Shown here: positions 17,848-31,821 of the stretch, one piece after another
How the letters are laid out: each line of letters starts with the position of its first letter
How positions within the stretch are numbered: position 1 is the first letter of the stretch
NCBI GenBank assembly: GCA_018389105.1
Contig: JACATO010002190.1
Span: forward strand, 62,001-126,000
Source of the DNA: Nautilus pompilius
Taxonomy: Eukaryota > Mollusca > Cephalopoda > Nautilida > Nautilidae
Direction of reading: 5' to 3'
Length of the DNA stretch: 64,000 nucleotides
Notes under the pieces: generated by a model
Databases searched by the model: none
What the model saw: the letters and a program-made list of their open reading frames with translations, nothing else
What the model was told of the DNA's origin: nothing
Program-made: the position numbers and the translations under genes

Positions 17848-20355
17848 TATTCAGGTGGACTGTAATTGCCAATAAGTTTAATAGCAGAATAATGTATATA
17901 TAGCACATTCTCTTGTTTGACTTTTAAACACTAGCCAGGCAAGGAAAGTAGAACTGTATGGCGCCATGAGCTAAGAACTAGCATAAATGTACTTGATGCA
18001 CTCCTGACTTTCTCTACCTTGAGCGAAGAACCTATGAGAATTTGGAGGAGGATAGAGTACCCGGAAAAAACCTACACAAAATAAGTTGTTACAGTAAAGA
18101 TAGAGACTACAGAATTGGCTAAAAAATAAAAAAAAACAAGGCCTGGGCCCACCAGCAATAGAACCATAAATGCAACAAGTACAGGTCAGCATGCTACCTG
18201 CTAAGTCAATTCACTGATGATCATTTATAGTAATTATTATGACTGATACAGAATTGCTACTGCTTTTTTATTAATGCAAATATTGAAAGCAAGAGAAATT
18301 CTGTGATTTGATGTTTTAACCTGTTGTTCTTGGTGAACTACATAGAGCAATGCTGCCAGTACTGACCATAGTAACAGAAAGAAAACAAACCATAATTGAT
18401 GAAATATTAAAGCTGGAAAAAGAAAATTATTTCAGAAAGTTTCAGATATCTGTTTTTAATTCTGTTGTTTGCCATTATTTTTAATGGCATTTAGAGATGT
18501 TTTCTTAATTACAATTAAATCTTTATCTAAGCTGATGCAAGTGCAAAGTTCTTGATTGAAAAGAGATGTAGGAAAAAAATAAACTCTTCTAATGTCCAGA
18601 AAAAAAGGGGGAAAAGGGAGTTTGATAGTAATTGTAAAATAACCATTTTAAACAGTCCCCAACCCACCCTTTATAACACTAAACTCATACACAGCATCTT
18701 TATACTTGCTGCCCATTGGAAATGAAATAATATGAACTCTCAACCCAATCCAAATGGGGAAACCAGTCTGACTCCTGAGGTGTAATGAACCCCCTTCAAA
18801 AACAATTTCTCAACAACGAGAAAATATTTCTTACTTTTCATATACAGTAAATATAATTATTACTATTATTATTACTATTTAAAATACATAAAAGATGAAT
18901 AGCCAAAAAAATAATAAAGCTGCTGTTTTAAAAGACATCTCTGCCTTTCTTTCAAAAAGGTGTGAAACCTGAACTCCCTGAAAACGGCAAGGAATATGTC
19001 ACCCTGTCCTGCAAAGCATACATCTTTCAGCATAACAGGAATTTGGTTGTGCACAACTGTTGATGATGGTGGCCTACACACTCTCCACTACGCAACAAAG
19101 TGGGAGCTTTACTCGGGATTTATGTAATCAAAAGATAGAATATATATATAAAACACAGGTTAGTTTAGGTTGGAATGGTTGACGTTTTTTTATAGGAATT
19201 TGTTTTTTTTTACTTAACTATAAAACAAAAAAATCACCCATTAATGGCATGGACTCTCCAGAGTTATCTCCCCTTTGGTGCTGGCTGCCATCCAAGATGT
19301 AATAACATTCTTTAAAAAAACACATAAAGAAACCAACCAAACAAACAAACAATCTCCCAAGGAAAATTTTTAAAGATTCCCTTTTCTCTGGAAACAATTT
19401 ACAATTGCTGTTTACCAATTGTTTTCATTTGGAAAATGTTTTAAAGAAAAACAAAAATGGACTTATTATTTTTGTTTTAAAATTGGCACACATTTTTAAA
19501 AGTCCTACACAGGAAACAAACTCCTTGCACGAAACTGCATGTAAGTAGATGCATATAAAGTGAAAATCTTAAAAGGGAAGAGATTAGATACCATACTGCC
19601 TGACCAGAAGAAGAAAAATGATGCTAAAACCCCTGTGGTTTATCGCCATTAGAAAAACATTTAGAAACACTGTGTAGCCCACCATGCCAGATAAATTAGT
19701 CAATTCTTATGGTTTTTGAAAAAATGATAAAATTACTTACTGGAAACGGAAACGCTTCAGAGTTACAAACTCTGAACAGACTTGTAGATATTTTCTGCTC
19801 TTGTGGGATTTCAATTAAATTCACCAATTTAGGCATCCTCTGTAAAACATCACATTTTGACACTTTTAAACTCAATAGAAACCAAACTCTCGGTGTTTTC
19901 CAAGTTCTGTGATGTTAGATGCAGAGTTTTTGCTGTTATCATGAACTATACGCGATTACTTGGAGAGAGAAAACTACTTACTGTTTAGTTTCTTTGTTTT
20001 TATAATTTAAATATATATAATATTGTAGTAGCATTAATAGATGAACAGCTATGCAGTAATAATCTTTTTTTTTTGATTTTTTCTTTTGGAAGCAGTTAAA
20101 ATTGTTAGCAAGAAAGGTTAATGTGTTGTGCACTGTACACGATTTACCTCCTTTGGACTATTCTTTTTTAAAGAAAACACTAAAATTTGGAATCTGGGCA
20201 ATTATTTGAGCAATAACCACCATTGTAGCTTCTCTTCTCTTAATGAAAGTAAATAAAGTTAAAATACTATTTTTCTCTCTTTTCAGTATAATTAATAAAT
20301 GGGTTAATCTGCCTAAAGTACAAAGTAAATTTTTCATTCCCATGATGCAATTCTA
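17831..20355. other. Upstream intron or intergenic region of the 371-aa gene
   Basis: Presumably this includes the 5' intron of the minus-strand gene. It holds a tRNA-derived SINE (about 17980-18217) and a gagttatctcccctttgg motif at 19261. No exon was identified. Confidence 0.5.
17980..18217 (-). mobile_element. Degenerate tRNA-derived SINE
   Basis: Read from 18217 on the minus strand there is a tRNA-like head. A box-A-like tagcaggtagcatg (18190-18203), gctgacctgta and a box-B-like ggttctattgc (18155-18165) are followed by gggccc. The body contains aggttttttccgggtactc and then tcctcctcc (about 18045-18075), a motif I recall from dispersed animal repeats of the 'ttttctccgggtactccggtttcctcc' kind. 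A weaker body copy in plus orientation lies near 22976-23030. Confidence 0.55.
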
Positions 20356-21608
20356 TTAGGTCATTACAAAAGTTTTGTCGGTTTTTACATTTCGATAATT
20401 TGGGGTTCACTTTCTGCAAGCTTGTGAAGGTGTATGTAGATAAGTTATGCATCGTTTTGTAGTGTGTGCTTTGGCATACATTATGCAAAATCTACCATTT
20501 TAAAAATCATAAAATGGATATTTGTTTCAGAGTTCTGAGTGAAGCATGGATAGAAAAGATTTTTGTGCCGACTGGCTTCATGAGTTCACACTAGGCCACA
20601 AAGAGAGCAAGGAAACTTGTAACATTAAGCAAGCATGGGGCAAAGACATAAAATGACCGCACAGTACAATGATGGTTTGTGAAGTTTCGATCAGGAGATG
20701 TGAGCCTCAAAGATAAGGAACATATCCGATGTCCTTCCAGCTGTGATGATGACCTTCTGAAAGCCTCAGCTGAAGCCGATCTAAGAAAAACAGTGCAAGA
20801 AATTGCTGGAGAGCTTGACGTAAGCACTGCAACTGTTTCTCGACATCTTGATGCAATCGGCTAGGTGAAAAGGCTTGACAAGTGGGTGCCTCACGAGTTG
20901 AATGAACAACAAAAAAATTGTTAATTGGAGATCTGCTCTTCGCTTGTCATAAGAAACAAAAACGATCCATTTCTTGACTGAATCATTACGTGTGATGAAA
21001 AATGGATCTCTAGTGACAATCACAAATGATCAGCACAGCGGCTCAAGAGAGACAAAGCACCTAACCACATTCCAAAACCCAGCCTCCACCAAAAGGTCAT
21101 GATCACTGTCTGGTGGACTGCAACTGGTGTCATCCACATTAACTTCTTGCAACCTGGCAAAACCATCACAGCTGAAAGGTACTGTAGTGAATTAAACATT
21201 GTTCATCAGAAACTCTCCCAACGATAGTCGGCATGGTAAATCAAAGAGGCCCAATCCTGCTCCACAACAATGCTCGTACTCGTGTTGCGAAAGTGACTCT
21301 TCAGAAACTGAACACATTTGGGTACAAAGTTCTCTCTCACCCAGCCCATTCACCAGAACTTTCTCCCACAGACTACCACCTCGACAGCTTCCTCTTTATG
21401 AAATCCTTCTCAAACCAAGCAGCAATTGAAACTGCCTTCAACTCCAAAAATACAATTTTTCAAAATGGCATAAATGTGCTTGTAACTTGTTGGCAGAAGT
21501 GTGATTGTAATGGAAAAATACTTTCTTTGATTAATGGACTTCACATTCAGCAACAATATTAAGTCTCATTGTTGTGGTAAAAAAACCAACAGAACTTTTG
21601 TAACCTAA
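20356..21608 (+). mobile_element. Full-length, inactive mariner (Hsmar1/SETMAR-like)
   Basis: Both ends are present between TA dinucleotides. The left end is ttaggtcattacaaaagttt and the right end, read inward, is ttaggttacaaaagttctgt. Each continues to a ggttttt block. The 1253-bp length is close to the 1287 bp of human Hsmar1, whose terminal repeat also begins ttaggt. Between them lies a plus-strand transposase relic. Loss is by frameshifts, stops and a changed catalytic residue, so it is an old copy. Confidence 0.93.
20546..21562 (+). pseudogene. Mariner transposase pseudogene
   Basis: The reading starts MDRKDFCADWLHEFTLGHKE, shifts frame after about 38 codons, and continues with KFRSGDVSLKDKEHIRCPSS and a helix-turn-helix VQEIAGELDVSTATVSRHLD. 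A stop follows at about 20862. Later blocks are KRLDKWVPHELNEQQK, IITCDEKWI (first catalytic Asp, codon 20994-20996), MITVWWTATGVIHINFL, GPILLHNNART and HPAHSPELSPTDYH. In LLHNNAR the second catalytic Asp of the DD34D triad is Asn (codon 21266-21268). The third Asp, in PTDYH, is kept at the expected 34-residue spacing. The C-terminus ends at 21562 with CWQKCDCNGK, as in the family. Confidence 0.9.
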
Positions 21609-24110
21609 TATAAACAATGAGCCCTGAACTTGAGGTCGAACCTTTTCTTTTTATTCTGTTTTGTTTTAATTGTAAATATATATTATTACAGGTGTGGATT
21701 CCAGGAACTCTAATAATTCCTTATTTTTTTTCTTTTTTGCTGTTAAATTATTGCAGAATTCTACTAAAACTCATTGGGTTCTAGAGTTGCATTGTGAGAA
21801 TGTTTTCTAATTATCCTCACACAAACTCGATTCAGATTCCAAACATGCTCCCAATTTAAAAACCGATGGCTAAAATTTAATGGATGAATGAATGAATATC
21901 TCTGAATTATTTTGCTTGCTAAGATTTTCCTCCTGATAATTTGAGATAGAGCAAAGAAAATATCGACTGGCGCTTACCAGCAGCCACATGTGAAATGATA
22001 GTTTGCGTGCGAAACATGCCACATTTATCTTTCTGGTCATTTCATATTTTCTGATACTAATTGATTATCTATTGAGTCTAATCCTAAAATTTGCACTGCA
22101 TGACCTCTCTTCATATTTTACTCAAGTAAAGTGACCCACTTATTTCCTTTATTCTTGATAAAGGAAATTTCTCAAACAATGTGCCACGGTTTTTCCAGCA
22201 GACTTTGTTGTTTATCAGTTCTACTGGTTGTTCATTAATATTGACAAGTCACAAAATAAATAGAATTTTAAAAATTAGTTTGCATGTGATGAAGAACTTA
22301 TTTGTACCATTATCATCATGTAATTTATTAAATTTAACAGTATGACATCGCTAAAGAACGTTGCACTCAAAATCATCAAAAGTGGTAAATTTCATCTACC
22401 TGAATGAAACTAATTTTGCTTTCACATTTTTTTAATTGACAGATTTTGCTTTCGAGATAATTACCTACCTTGTGTATCATTAGAAACACTAATACAATGT
22501 TTTCCACTGATCTGTTAGATAGATGTCTCCTATGTGTTAGTGAAAGAAAATGGGTATAAGTACAATAAAGCAAATGGTATTTATATATAGGTTAATTCAA
22601 GTCTTTGTGCTGTTTCTTTCTGTTTAGTAGCTAAGGAAAAGTAACTAAAAAATTTTAGCTATTTGCCACTCAAGAGACAATCCTAAAACAGGGTTGATGG
22701 AATGTATGGCTTGCTTCCTACCAATAAGAATACAATCCCACAATGCATTTCCATGAATTTGGGATAACTTTGATGACAGATATCTGAGAAAACGCAATTT
22801 TCTTGAGTTTAATGATGCAAGTTTTGCACATAAAAAATTCATTTAAAAGATACATAATTTTCTTATTTGGTACAGGAATTGGCTTTCATAGCATATGGCT
22901 TGGAAAGATTTTCTTAAGTGGTTATTAAATAGAAACTCCCACTGTAATACTGTATTTTGTTTGCTTTCCCGAGGTAGCCATGTGGATTTACCTCCAATCA
23001 CTTTGGTTTCCTCTCACATCTATAAATAAAGGGTACCAGTAAGGCTTTACTTGATGCAGGGCTGACACTCTCCTTTTCAATCTGATTGGATACCCGTGGG
23101 AGTGTCTTGATCCCTTTTCCTTTTTGAATTTGTAATGGCAAGGAAACTTCTTACCAATAGCAGATATCAGTCTGCTGACTAATATGACGATGACAAATTT
23201 GTTTTCAGATAAATCATTACTTTATAACTAACTTTTGATAAAATGTTCATAGAAGTCCAATTGTGAACAAAATTGCCTCAGAGAAGTTAGGCTAATAGGC
23301 AAAAATAGCTCGACTTAATTATCTCAATATGCATGTCTGAATTTGTTCTCAACATGTTTTTCAAGTTATACCAAAGCACTGTGGACTGATCGATTTACTT
23401 ACAGTAATCTATTTACTTATTGTTAGGAGCTTTGTGAATAGTTAGCACAGCACACACAGTGTGAGATTTAACAGTGCATCGTTTTGAATGGGTGGAGAAC
23501 AGCAAACTATTGATCATCCTTTAATTATCTCTCCTTATGAATTACTAAGGGGTGTTGTTATCCTGCAGGATTTGTACTTTTCTCTGGTTACTGTGGTATA
23601 CTTCAGTACACTTTGTTCTTATTATGGCCGATTCTTAAGAAACAAGGGTACCGTAGCTAGTTCAAACAGTAAATAAACTTAAATTAAAACTAAACCTGCA
23701 TCTGATTTTATAAAGAAAAAAAGTTTTTTTTTTTTTTTTTTTTAAATTAAAGATGGCATCACAGAGAGAGAGACGATTTGTTAAGCTGGTTTAATTGGCA
23801 ATGCACTCTGTAAAATAAGAACTAATGAAAGATTATCAGCTTTTTTCTTTACCTGCTAATCTATGGTACGATGATAAAATTCTGGCATTTCTGTAAGGTG
23901 ATAATACTTATCTAAAAAGAAAAAAAAGTGCATATATTTATTTTACTTTATTTATGGGAAAATATTGCACATGATCTTCCATGGAAAAAAGAGAGATAAT
24001 GAAATAACAAAATTATCAATTTAAGCAGCTCCTCTATGACTGAACTTTAAATTAAACAAAATAATAATTTAATTTTTTTAAAATGCATATATCTCCCAAA
24101 ATCCCCGTTG
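21609..24110. other. Intergenic or intronic, no gene recognised
   Basis: AT-rich sequence with a poly(T) run at 23726-23743. Around 22976-23030 a stretch reading gtggatttacctcc, then tttggtttcctctcaca, may be an old copy of the repeat body seen in the SINE at 18.0 kb. No exon-like or RNA-gene signal was seen otherwise. Confidence 0.5.
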
Positions 24111-24119
24111 ACCAATAAA

Positions 24120-24310
24120 AACTGGCATGAACCGATTTCTGAAAGACGGGACGACAAAAGCTATATATACTGCAGCCCAGCGAGTTATGATTTCTGCTGT
24201 CCATACGGGGCCGGGCCGGAAGTCAGTCTTGAGTTTTCCCTCAAACCGGTTTCCAGTTTCCGGTTTACGTGGCAATAACTCATTGTCAACAGCAGTTAGG
24301 CGAATTAAGT
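24120..24310. promoter_or_regulatory. CpG-rich promoter candidate with ETS-type site
   Basis: This 190-bp stretch is far richer in CpG than its surroundings (gacgggacgac, catacggggccgggccgg, aaaccggttt, ttccggtttacg). It contains a consensus ETS site ccggaagt (24216-24223), a second ttccgg, a palindrome aaaccggttt (24243-24252) and a TATA-like ctatatatac (24161-24170). It could drive a gene on either strand, including a distant 5' exon of the 371-aa gene, but no exon could be tied to it. Confidence 0.45.
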
Positions 24311-27300
24311 TTACTGCTGTGGGTAGCTGTTAAGTTTGTTCAAGTCATTAAGTACATTATCGGTAACATGAGCACTTAAATCAACAACTGTTACTTAAAA
24401 ACCCCTTTAACTGCTTTCTTTAGTGGTTAGGGTGCGTAGAATGCACTTTGGCTATACAATGAAAAATTGCTATGAAATACACCTGTACATTGAACAAATT
24501 CTTGCAGGTATGGTAAATCTACAATTTATATAACATTCATATGTATGAAATGATATGTAGATTTAGATTTGAAGACAATTTCAGCTCTGTTAAAACAATA
24601 AGGCATCCTGTATATACTTTTTTTTACTTATATTTAAAATAAAACAAACAGGATGTGGTAAGGAAAATGTCGTCATCAAGGTGGTACTGTGTTAGGTATC
24701 TATCTCACTTAAAAGGGAAACAAAAAAAAAAAACAAATTTAAATGAAATCTTTTGAAAAACAAGTTCTTAGTCCAATTCTTCTTCTACTGCCATTAATTC
24801 CATACATTTATCTGCCACTACTCAGGCAAGATCTGCTGCAAGTTGGGTCTTTCATCTTAGACAATGGAGACTGATGTAAAGCCATCTGCCAAAACCATTG
24901 CTAAATCCAGTATTAGCAATCTTCTCATGCATTCATCAATTGCACAATACTTGAGCAGCTGCAATAGGCAATACTAACACCGTAAGCCTTTTGATGATTC
25001 TGTATCTAATCCATTAACAGTGCTTGGAAAAAAATTGGTTGGAGCCATAGAAAACCCCACAAAGGTGTGGAATTCCTATCCCACTGGCTTTTATCTACCA
25101 ATAAAATCCTAGTGGTGATGCTGTTCGGCTATTAACAGTAGCAATGCAGTGCACTCACACACTAGAGTTGTCAGGGTTAGGCTTCATTTTATATAGCTGA
25201 TTACAGAAGAGTCGTAATCATTGGATACCGAACAGGACCTTAAAATACAGGACTGACTGTGCTACTTAGAATAAAACAAAATATACCAGGAATCGATCCA
25301 GATTTGCCCTTATAGTTCACAACTAATTCTATCGCTGCTGTACTCTTGCTTATTCCTGTCTGAGGGACCCAAAAGAGCAACTGCAAACCATTCCACATCC
25401 TCCAAGCTATGTCAATGTATGGTAGGTAGCTAGTACCATCTTTCTCCAAAAGTTAGTCTGAAGAATCGATAAATAACCAATCTTATTTAGACATTCATCA
25501 ATGAATACAAGATGCCTAATGCCATCAACTAACACTATTGTTCCAAATCCACCATGGTCAACATTTGGTTATAAACAAATGGCACAGAGTGCAGACTGAC
25601 TGGCCCACTATCTAATACAAAAGTAAGTGGGGAAGTATCCATTACCAAGAGCTTTTGGCATCACACTTTCTAGGAAATTACTCTGCTACCCTGGTAATCC
25701 ATTTAACAGGATTAACAGGGGTTTACTATCCAAATCACAGAAACTCATTTGTATGAGAATGTCCAAAGCATTGCAACAGGTCTGTATAAAGGTCAGTTTT
25801 TTTGTGACTCATAATGCAATCTTTAGCTACCAAATGGTTGTCATCTCTATGAATATGGCACAAATACCATAATACATTAAAAAATAACAAAAGGACCCTC
25901 AAGAATATTACATTCAATTTGAACAAAATAATGTTTAAAATGTTTAATTTTGAGTGCTCAAGTCTTTTTTAGTGACATTAAAATGATTTTAAACCATGAA
26001 TATGATTTTGTTATTGTTTTTATTTATCAAGGTACAAGTAATTTTTAGTTTAGTTTGGTTATTAGGAAGAGGTAAGAGGATGTCATCCATCTGGATAGGT
26101 TTGACGCAGGCAGCAGGGAAGAGAACTGTCTATCAGTACAATTTTAAAACAAATTCAGTCATTATTACTTTTAACCATCAGCAATTACTTTTATTCTATT
26201 GTAGTCTTTCTTTTTAGAGACAGGTTAAAACTTAAGGCAGTTTATATTTACAGCCATTAGTATTTCTAACTAACTAAAAGGATATGTTCCAGTCCTTGTA
26301 GCTCAAAATTCTGAAGTATTTTGAAGCTTAGTCGTAAGCTACTACTCAGCCGGCTTAAAACAAATATGATGTTTTAAGACGTTCTGCCCGTGCTAAAAGG
26401 TTTCAAATTGTAAGTATTCTGGAATATTTATGCTAAATAGTCTAGATCTTTTCCCCCATAAACAGCAGCATATTCAAGACGCAGAAAACCTAAGAACTTA
26501 AATAACATGAACTAAAATTCATTAGTTTTGCAATTGATAATTCAGTTAATTATTTTTAGTATCCTGTTATCCTCGTCAGCAACAGCAGTGCATTATAAAG
26601 GCAGGAACAGTCTCTATGAAATGTCATGACTATAACTGGTTCGATAAGAAAAAAAATAAAGCTTAGCAGTTCTAATTTTTAACAGGAATTAATGGTTAGG
26701 ATAGTTCTCTAAAATAAAAAGAAACCAATAGCTTTCCTTACCACAGAAGAACTGGGTTTTTTTTCTCCACTGCTGTAACAATGAAGAAAAGCAAAAATAA
26801 CCTCAGTCCAGGGTCATTTTGAGAAAACCTCCATCTAGAAGAACAGAATTGTTGAGTGTCTTGTCCGGAATTAGCCTTGTTCTCTCTCTTTTTTTTTTCT
26901 ATCTGTATGACACCTTCCAGTTCTAAGCAACGACTCTTCAAAGTGTTTATCACCATGGTTACAAAGGATCTGTATTAGCAGTGTGTTGTACCGCCTTGAT
27001 CCCCATTTGTCACAAATGAGCAGAGATATTCAGCAAGCTGGTTAATACCACACAGATCTCATCCACTTGGCGCACAGGGCTTTGCATTAAGACGACACTA
27101 ACACACACCTGGACAAACTTCAATACGTGACTTCTTGCAACCATGCAGTGCACTTTGCAAATCAATTGTAATAAGAGCAGCTCCTAAAAAGTATGTCAGT
27201 AGCCAATAGTTCATAAAACAAAGATAGCCCATAAACATCATCATTTGATGTTTTGTTGCCAAGACATGTTTCATACTTTGAGCTGTAGTGTAGTCGAGGA

Positions 27301-30300
27301 GTATTTATAGTAATTAAACATGTATTCAGAGCGGAGAAACATTTTTTTTTGCTATCGGAATCTCAGGTGTTTGATGAAAGGAAATGGTTTTACATTACGG
27401 AAATTACACACAAATACATACACAAAATTATTTTCAATAGCCAATACAAACCATAGCAGCAGCCACGCTTAATTAGTCTATGATGTAGGCTATCTTTTGT
27501 ACAGTCATTGTTATTTTATTGATGATCGGTTGAGATAAATTTCTGAAACAGCTACTTAGAGTTGTATGCAATTAATCACTCATAACAGTTGAGTGCTTCC
27601 TCTCAAGCTAGCAGCTGTGAGTAATATGGCCAACCCTGGAACTGAAGGTGTGTACTGGCATGCATTACAGAACGTGTCTGCGTTCAGAGAGTGGAGGAGG
27701 TTGGTATGCAGAACCATCACTGGTGTTAACAATCTAAGAGAAAGAATGCACCTTCATGTTTGATGGAAAGCACCTGTAAGTAAATTCTCTGGCTGATTGC
27801 TCAATGCTCCACAAACACCCAAACCTGGACGGCACAATCTTTTGTCTTCCTCATAAATTGTCAGTGTATCTGATATCAAACTTCACTCATAATGAAACTT
27901 TAATGTGTGTGAGATTAATTTTAACAAAGGAAAAAAAAAAGAATTAGCATTATAAACTATTTTCATAAGATTTTATCAAAGTGTATGATAGCAATTTTCA
28001 TAAATAAAAACGTGTATGAACGAGACAAATTTGTTTTTACCTTCCTAAAACATGCATTCTGCTTCAAAATTGGTAAAAGATTGCAGAATCTCCTGCATTA
28101 TGAAAAAAAATATTCATGTACATCATCTAATTTGAAAGTATTTTGCCAATATGTTTTTGTGAACGGAAAAAAACTCAGCACAGATTGAGCCATAGGGGCT
28201 GTGACATACAGTACTTTTCCTCCTTAATGTAACTGTTTGTAATGAGAAATCCATATATCGCTCAAGCCCTAAGTTTTTGCATGGTGACTGTATTAGACTA
28301 AACATAGGGCCAATAGAACACAAATAATAATGCTTCTAGGCTAGGAGCAAGACACATTTTACACTACATAAATTACTACTAATAGCAAGGAAAAATGTTA
28401 TTGATAATTAAAATTAATACTCAATGATGAATCTTCATATCACCAAACTCTTCTTACACGTACGTGCAACTTTAAATTAGTTAGTTAACAGCTGTGCACA
28501 CATTATTTATAATGGATACAGATATTTCATAATGCAACAAATGCCAATGTCAGCAATACTACAGAAAGTCTTAATTACCATAATGACAATCAAGTGATTA
28601 CCAAGACTGCACCAAGCCAAGATTACAATTGGTGTATTAGCAATTAGTTAAAATGACTGGCACCAACTCTAACTTATTCTTTACTAAAACAGTTTACCAA
28701 TTAGGTAGTTTCATAATGATGCAAGACTGTAACAGCCAGCACCTGACCCTATACTTTCAAACGAATGCTGTTGAAAAATATCATCTCTTTTTTTTTAAAT
28801 GATGGGTTCTAATTTATAATGGAAAATAATAGTAACAATAGAAAGGAAAATTGATGAGTTTAGGTTTTTTTTTTTTTTCCATCAGGTATCTGGGTGAAAA
28901 ACCACCCCAAAACAACCGACATCAGGTCTGTCAACCACAGCAGGGTCACGCTCTAATAAATGAGCTTTTCTCCCATTCTGACAGCTGCTGTTTATTCCAC
29001 ATTTTCTAGAAAAATTTTTATTTAGTTAGTTACAAAATTACTTACATAAAATTTGATGATGATTTTAAAAAAATAAATTCTTCTAGATAAATTTTTACTG
29101 TTCAAAATGCTTAGGTTAAAGTGATTTTAGTCAAACCAACAACTTCACGAAGTTTAATCAACCTTGGATGAAACCCTGGGTCCGCAGCAATTCTTCTTAG
29201 AAATCCACCTTAATGCAATAACAGAACAATGTCTTCCTATCGAATGCACTCAGAATTATCAGAAACAAACGCCTGAAAAGATGGGGCCACCAAGAATTGG
29301 CCATCAGGCTGCTACTGATTCTAAAGGGTAAACACAGGAACAATGAAGTCCTTTCACAAAAGAGGTATCTAGATACTTCTGATAAATCAATCTCTGTACA
29401 GGTAAAACAAGCAGCACTAAAAAGGTTTTCTGGGAGGATGCTGGTACAAGCTACAATATTTGCCTTTAAATGTGTTTTCAAAGATTTTTAATAACTTAAA
29501 ACTTGTAATTAGACCTTTTTTTTTTTTTTAAATTGTATTCAGAACGTTATAGTGGTGCAACCATCATTACGAAATACAATTGTTCACTCACATTGAAACA
29601 GAACAGCTGCTTTTAGGACGGTCTCAAAACAACCCTAAAAATCAAGCCTTACAACAACAAAAAAAAAAAAAAAAAAAAAAAAAAAAGACAGACAGACAGA
29701 CATCTTGAAAAAATACATCAATTGATTTCTGTAGGCAGAAGTTCTCCAAATACAAGAGTCTGGTGAGAAGCAATTTATGTTGGAGGGGTCAAAACCATTA
29801 CAGCTAGCAAATCCTTTTCTCGATAAATGTCCAGTCGTTTTTAACATAGAATTTGGCATTCTTTTCCACATAATGTGCATTTGAATAACAATGTTCCTGG
29901 TTTTCCCAACATGTTAAGCAGATGGTAAATGTGGAAAGTAGTTTTCAGTTAATTAGTTTCATATATAATGGTTTAGCATACTCTAGAGTAAAGCTGGAGG
30001 TTTTTCTGAGCAGGTGGGCTGTGGAGTATCAACATCCAGACAACTCCAGGGAAAAACAATATTACCACCATTCAGAAAGGCATTTGTTTGCAACGGATAA
30101 AAAGGGTCAGTTCAATCTTGGCAGCAGTCAGAGAGAGAGAACTGAACATGAAGTTTTAATTTTGTAATGTTGTAACTGAGAAAAATCCAGTTTCTATTTT
30201 TTTTTTTTTTTTTAAATTCATTTGACAAGGACAACTAATTAAAGCCAGAAACTAGGTAACTAACAGAATAGAAGTTTAGTCTTTTAACAAATTTCCCTGC

Positions 30301-31821
30301 CACCAAAACACTTCAGTACATTATTATCTCTCTTTTTTTTAGCTTGTGAACTATATTTCCACTCAAGAAAAACTACATTTAACATGCAAAGGACAGTTAC
30401 AGAATATTTATGAAAGTTCCAGTTGTATGCCAATTGATTTTCAAACTTTTCTGATTTGAAATTTTAAATTTTGTTTCATAAATAATCTGATGAGAATAGT
30501 GAATGGCTTAACATCTCAGTTCTGTGATATTAAAAGGCAAGTAGCAAGAATTCTGTCAAGTTATTTTTCAGGTGTATTTGAAATAAGAGTGTTCTGCTGT
30601 ATTAATAGCCAATAATAGTAATACACTGTCTTCTGACTGAAAGACCTATCACCAGTTATGAACACGAAATTTAAACAATCTAAACCATTTGAATTATACA
30701 CCAAATGTCAATTTTCATATGTAAATCTATTTTGCTATTATAAAAATGTTTTGTCAATAGAAACTGCTTGAAAATGATAGCAAGAACAATAAACAGTTTG
30801 CTACAGACAGACTGTCATGACAAGTGTCCATATCAGGTGAACCCTGTGTGGTTGTACAATTGTGCCACACAACAGTCATTGACCAAAAATGTGGAGCACA
30901 CATTTGTTGTGTTTGAGCACTGTCAGGGTCATATCCAAAGACGTTGTTATACCATGGACAGCACTAATTTGCAGTTCTTTAATTTTTTCATCCAATGAAT
31001 ACTGTTACCAAAAGTGTCACATATTACCATCCAAGTATAACCATACCATCACATTTCCTCCACTCCAACAATTCCTCTAGCTCAGTCTGCTTGAAGTTCA
31101 CCTATGTGGCAACACAACCTTATTCTTCCATTGGTGATGCAAAATTGTTTCTATTCTGAAGAGCACATTCCTCCACGTTCACAATAATTACATATGCTAT
31201 GGCCATTGAAGTTAAAGAGCACTTAAGAGTAAAACAATGGGCCAGACAAATTGTCTAAGATATCCCATATGTCATGTAAAGCAGTTACATAGAATCTGTG
31301 CGCACTTGGCCAATGTTGGCATGAGTCTCTGTCCCTATATTACAAGAAAGAGTTGTCACTCTTGGTTGACTGGCACACAAGATTATTTCAAAGTGCCTGC
31401 CTTATTGAATGGCCAGCCTAAAGCAACCCTATGGCGATCCCTCCCTCAAGTAATGATGCTTTGACCACTCGATGAACCCATGGCTAGAATGAGAAAACCT
31501 GATCACTGCCTCAAGTAGAATCGTGCAAAAATTTCCTACTGCTTTCTCGAATGATTCAAGCAGAGCATACAAATTGTAAATCGCAAAATCAATGCCGGCA
31601 CAGATTGATTTTTCTTTTTTTTTTCCCCAATCCCAAGCTATCCGTAACTTACAGCAGGGCAGTGTTACACTGTCGCCAACCTTTTTCAAGTGGTGTGCTT
31701 TCAAGCCAGTTCAGTAGTTTTAAAAGTAACAAAGGAATCTGCCAAGATGCTTATTATTTAGGAAAAAAAGACTGACAAAAAATACAAATATATTTATATG
31801 CAAGCAGTTTCCATCAAAATA
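24311..31821. other. Long gene-poor region
   Basis: No gene was recognised. It contains a 28-base poly(A) run followed by (gaca)n at 29659-29702, poly(T) runs (28868-28879, 29517-29531, 30199-30213), and a weak tRNA-like head on the minus strand near 25230 (caatgattacgactc, then tgtaatcag). Short open frames show no recognisable domain. Confidence 0.5.
29659..29702. repeat. Poly(A) run with (GACA)n
   Basis: Twenty-eight consecutive A residues are followed by four gaca units. This could be the tail of a retroposed copy, but no head or target duplication was recognised. Confidence 0.85.

Noticed and set aside
15953-23062. Shared 'ttacttgatgcagg' at 15953 and 23047, and 'gtggttattaaatagaaa' at 5746 and 22919
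   Set aside because: The matches do not extend beyond 14-18 bases and could be chance in this base composition.
30768-31464. Consecutive short frames at 30.8-31.7 kb, possibly a decayed element
   Set aside because: No transposase or other domain pattern and no terminal repeats were found on either strand.
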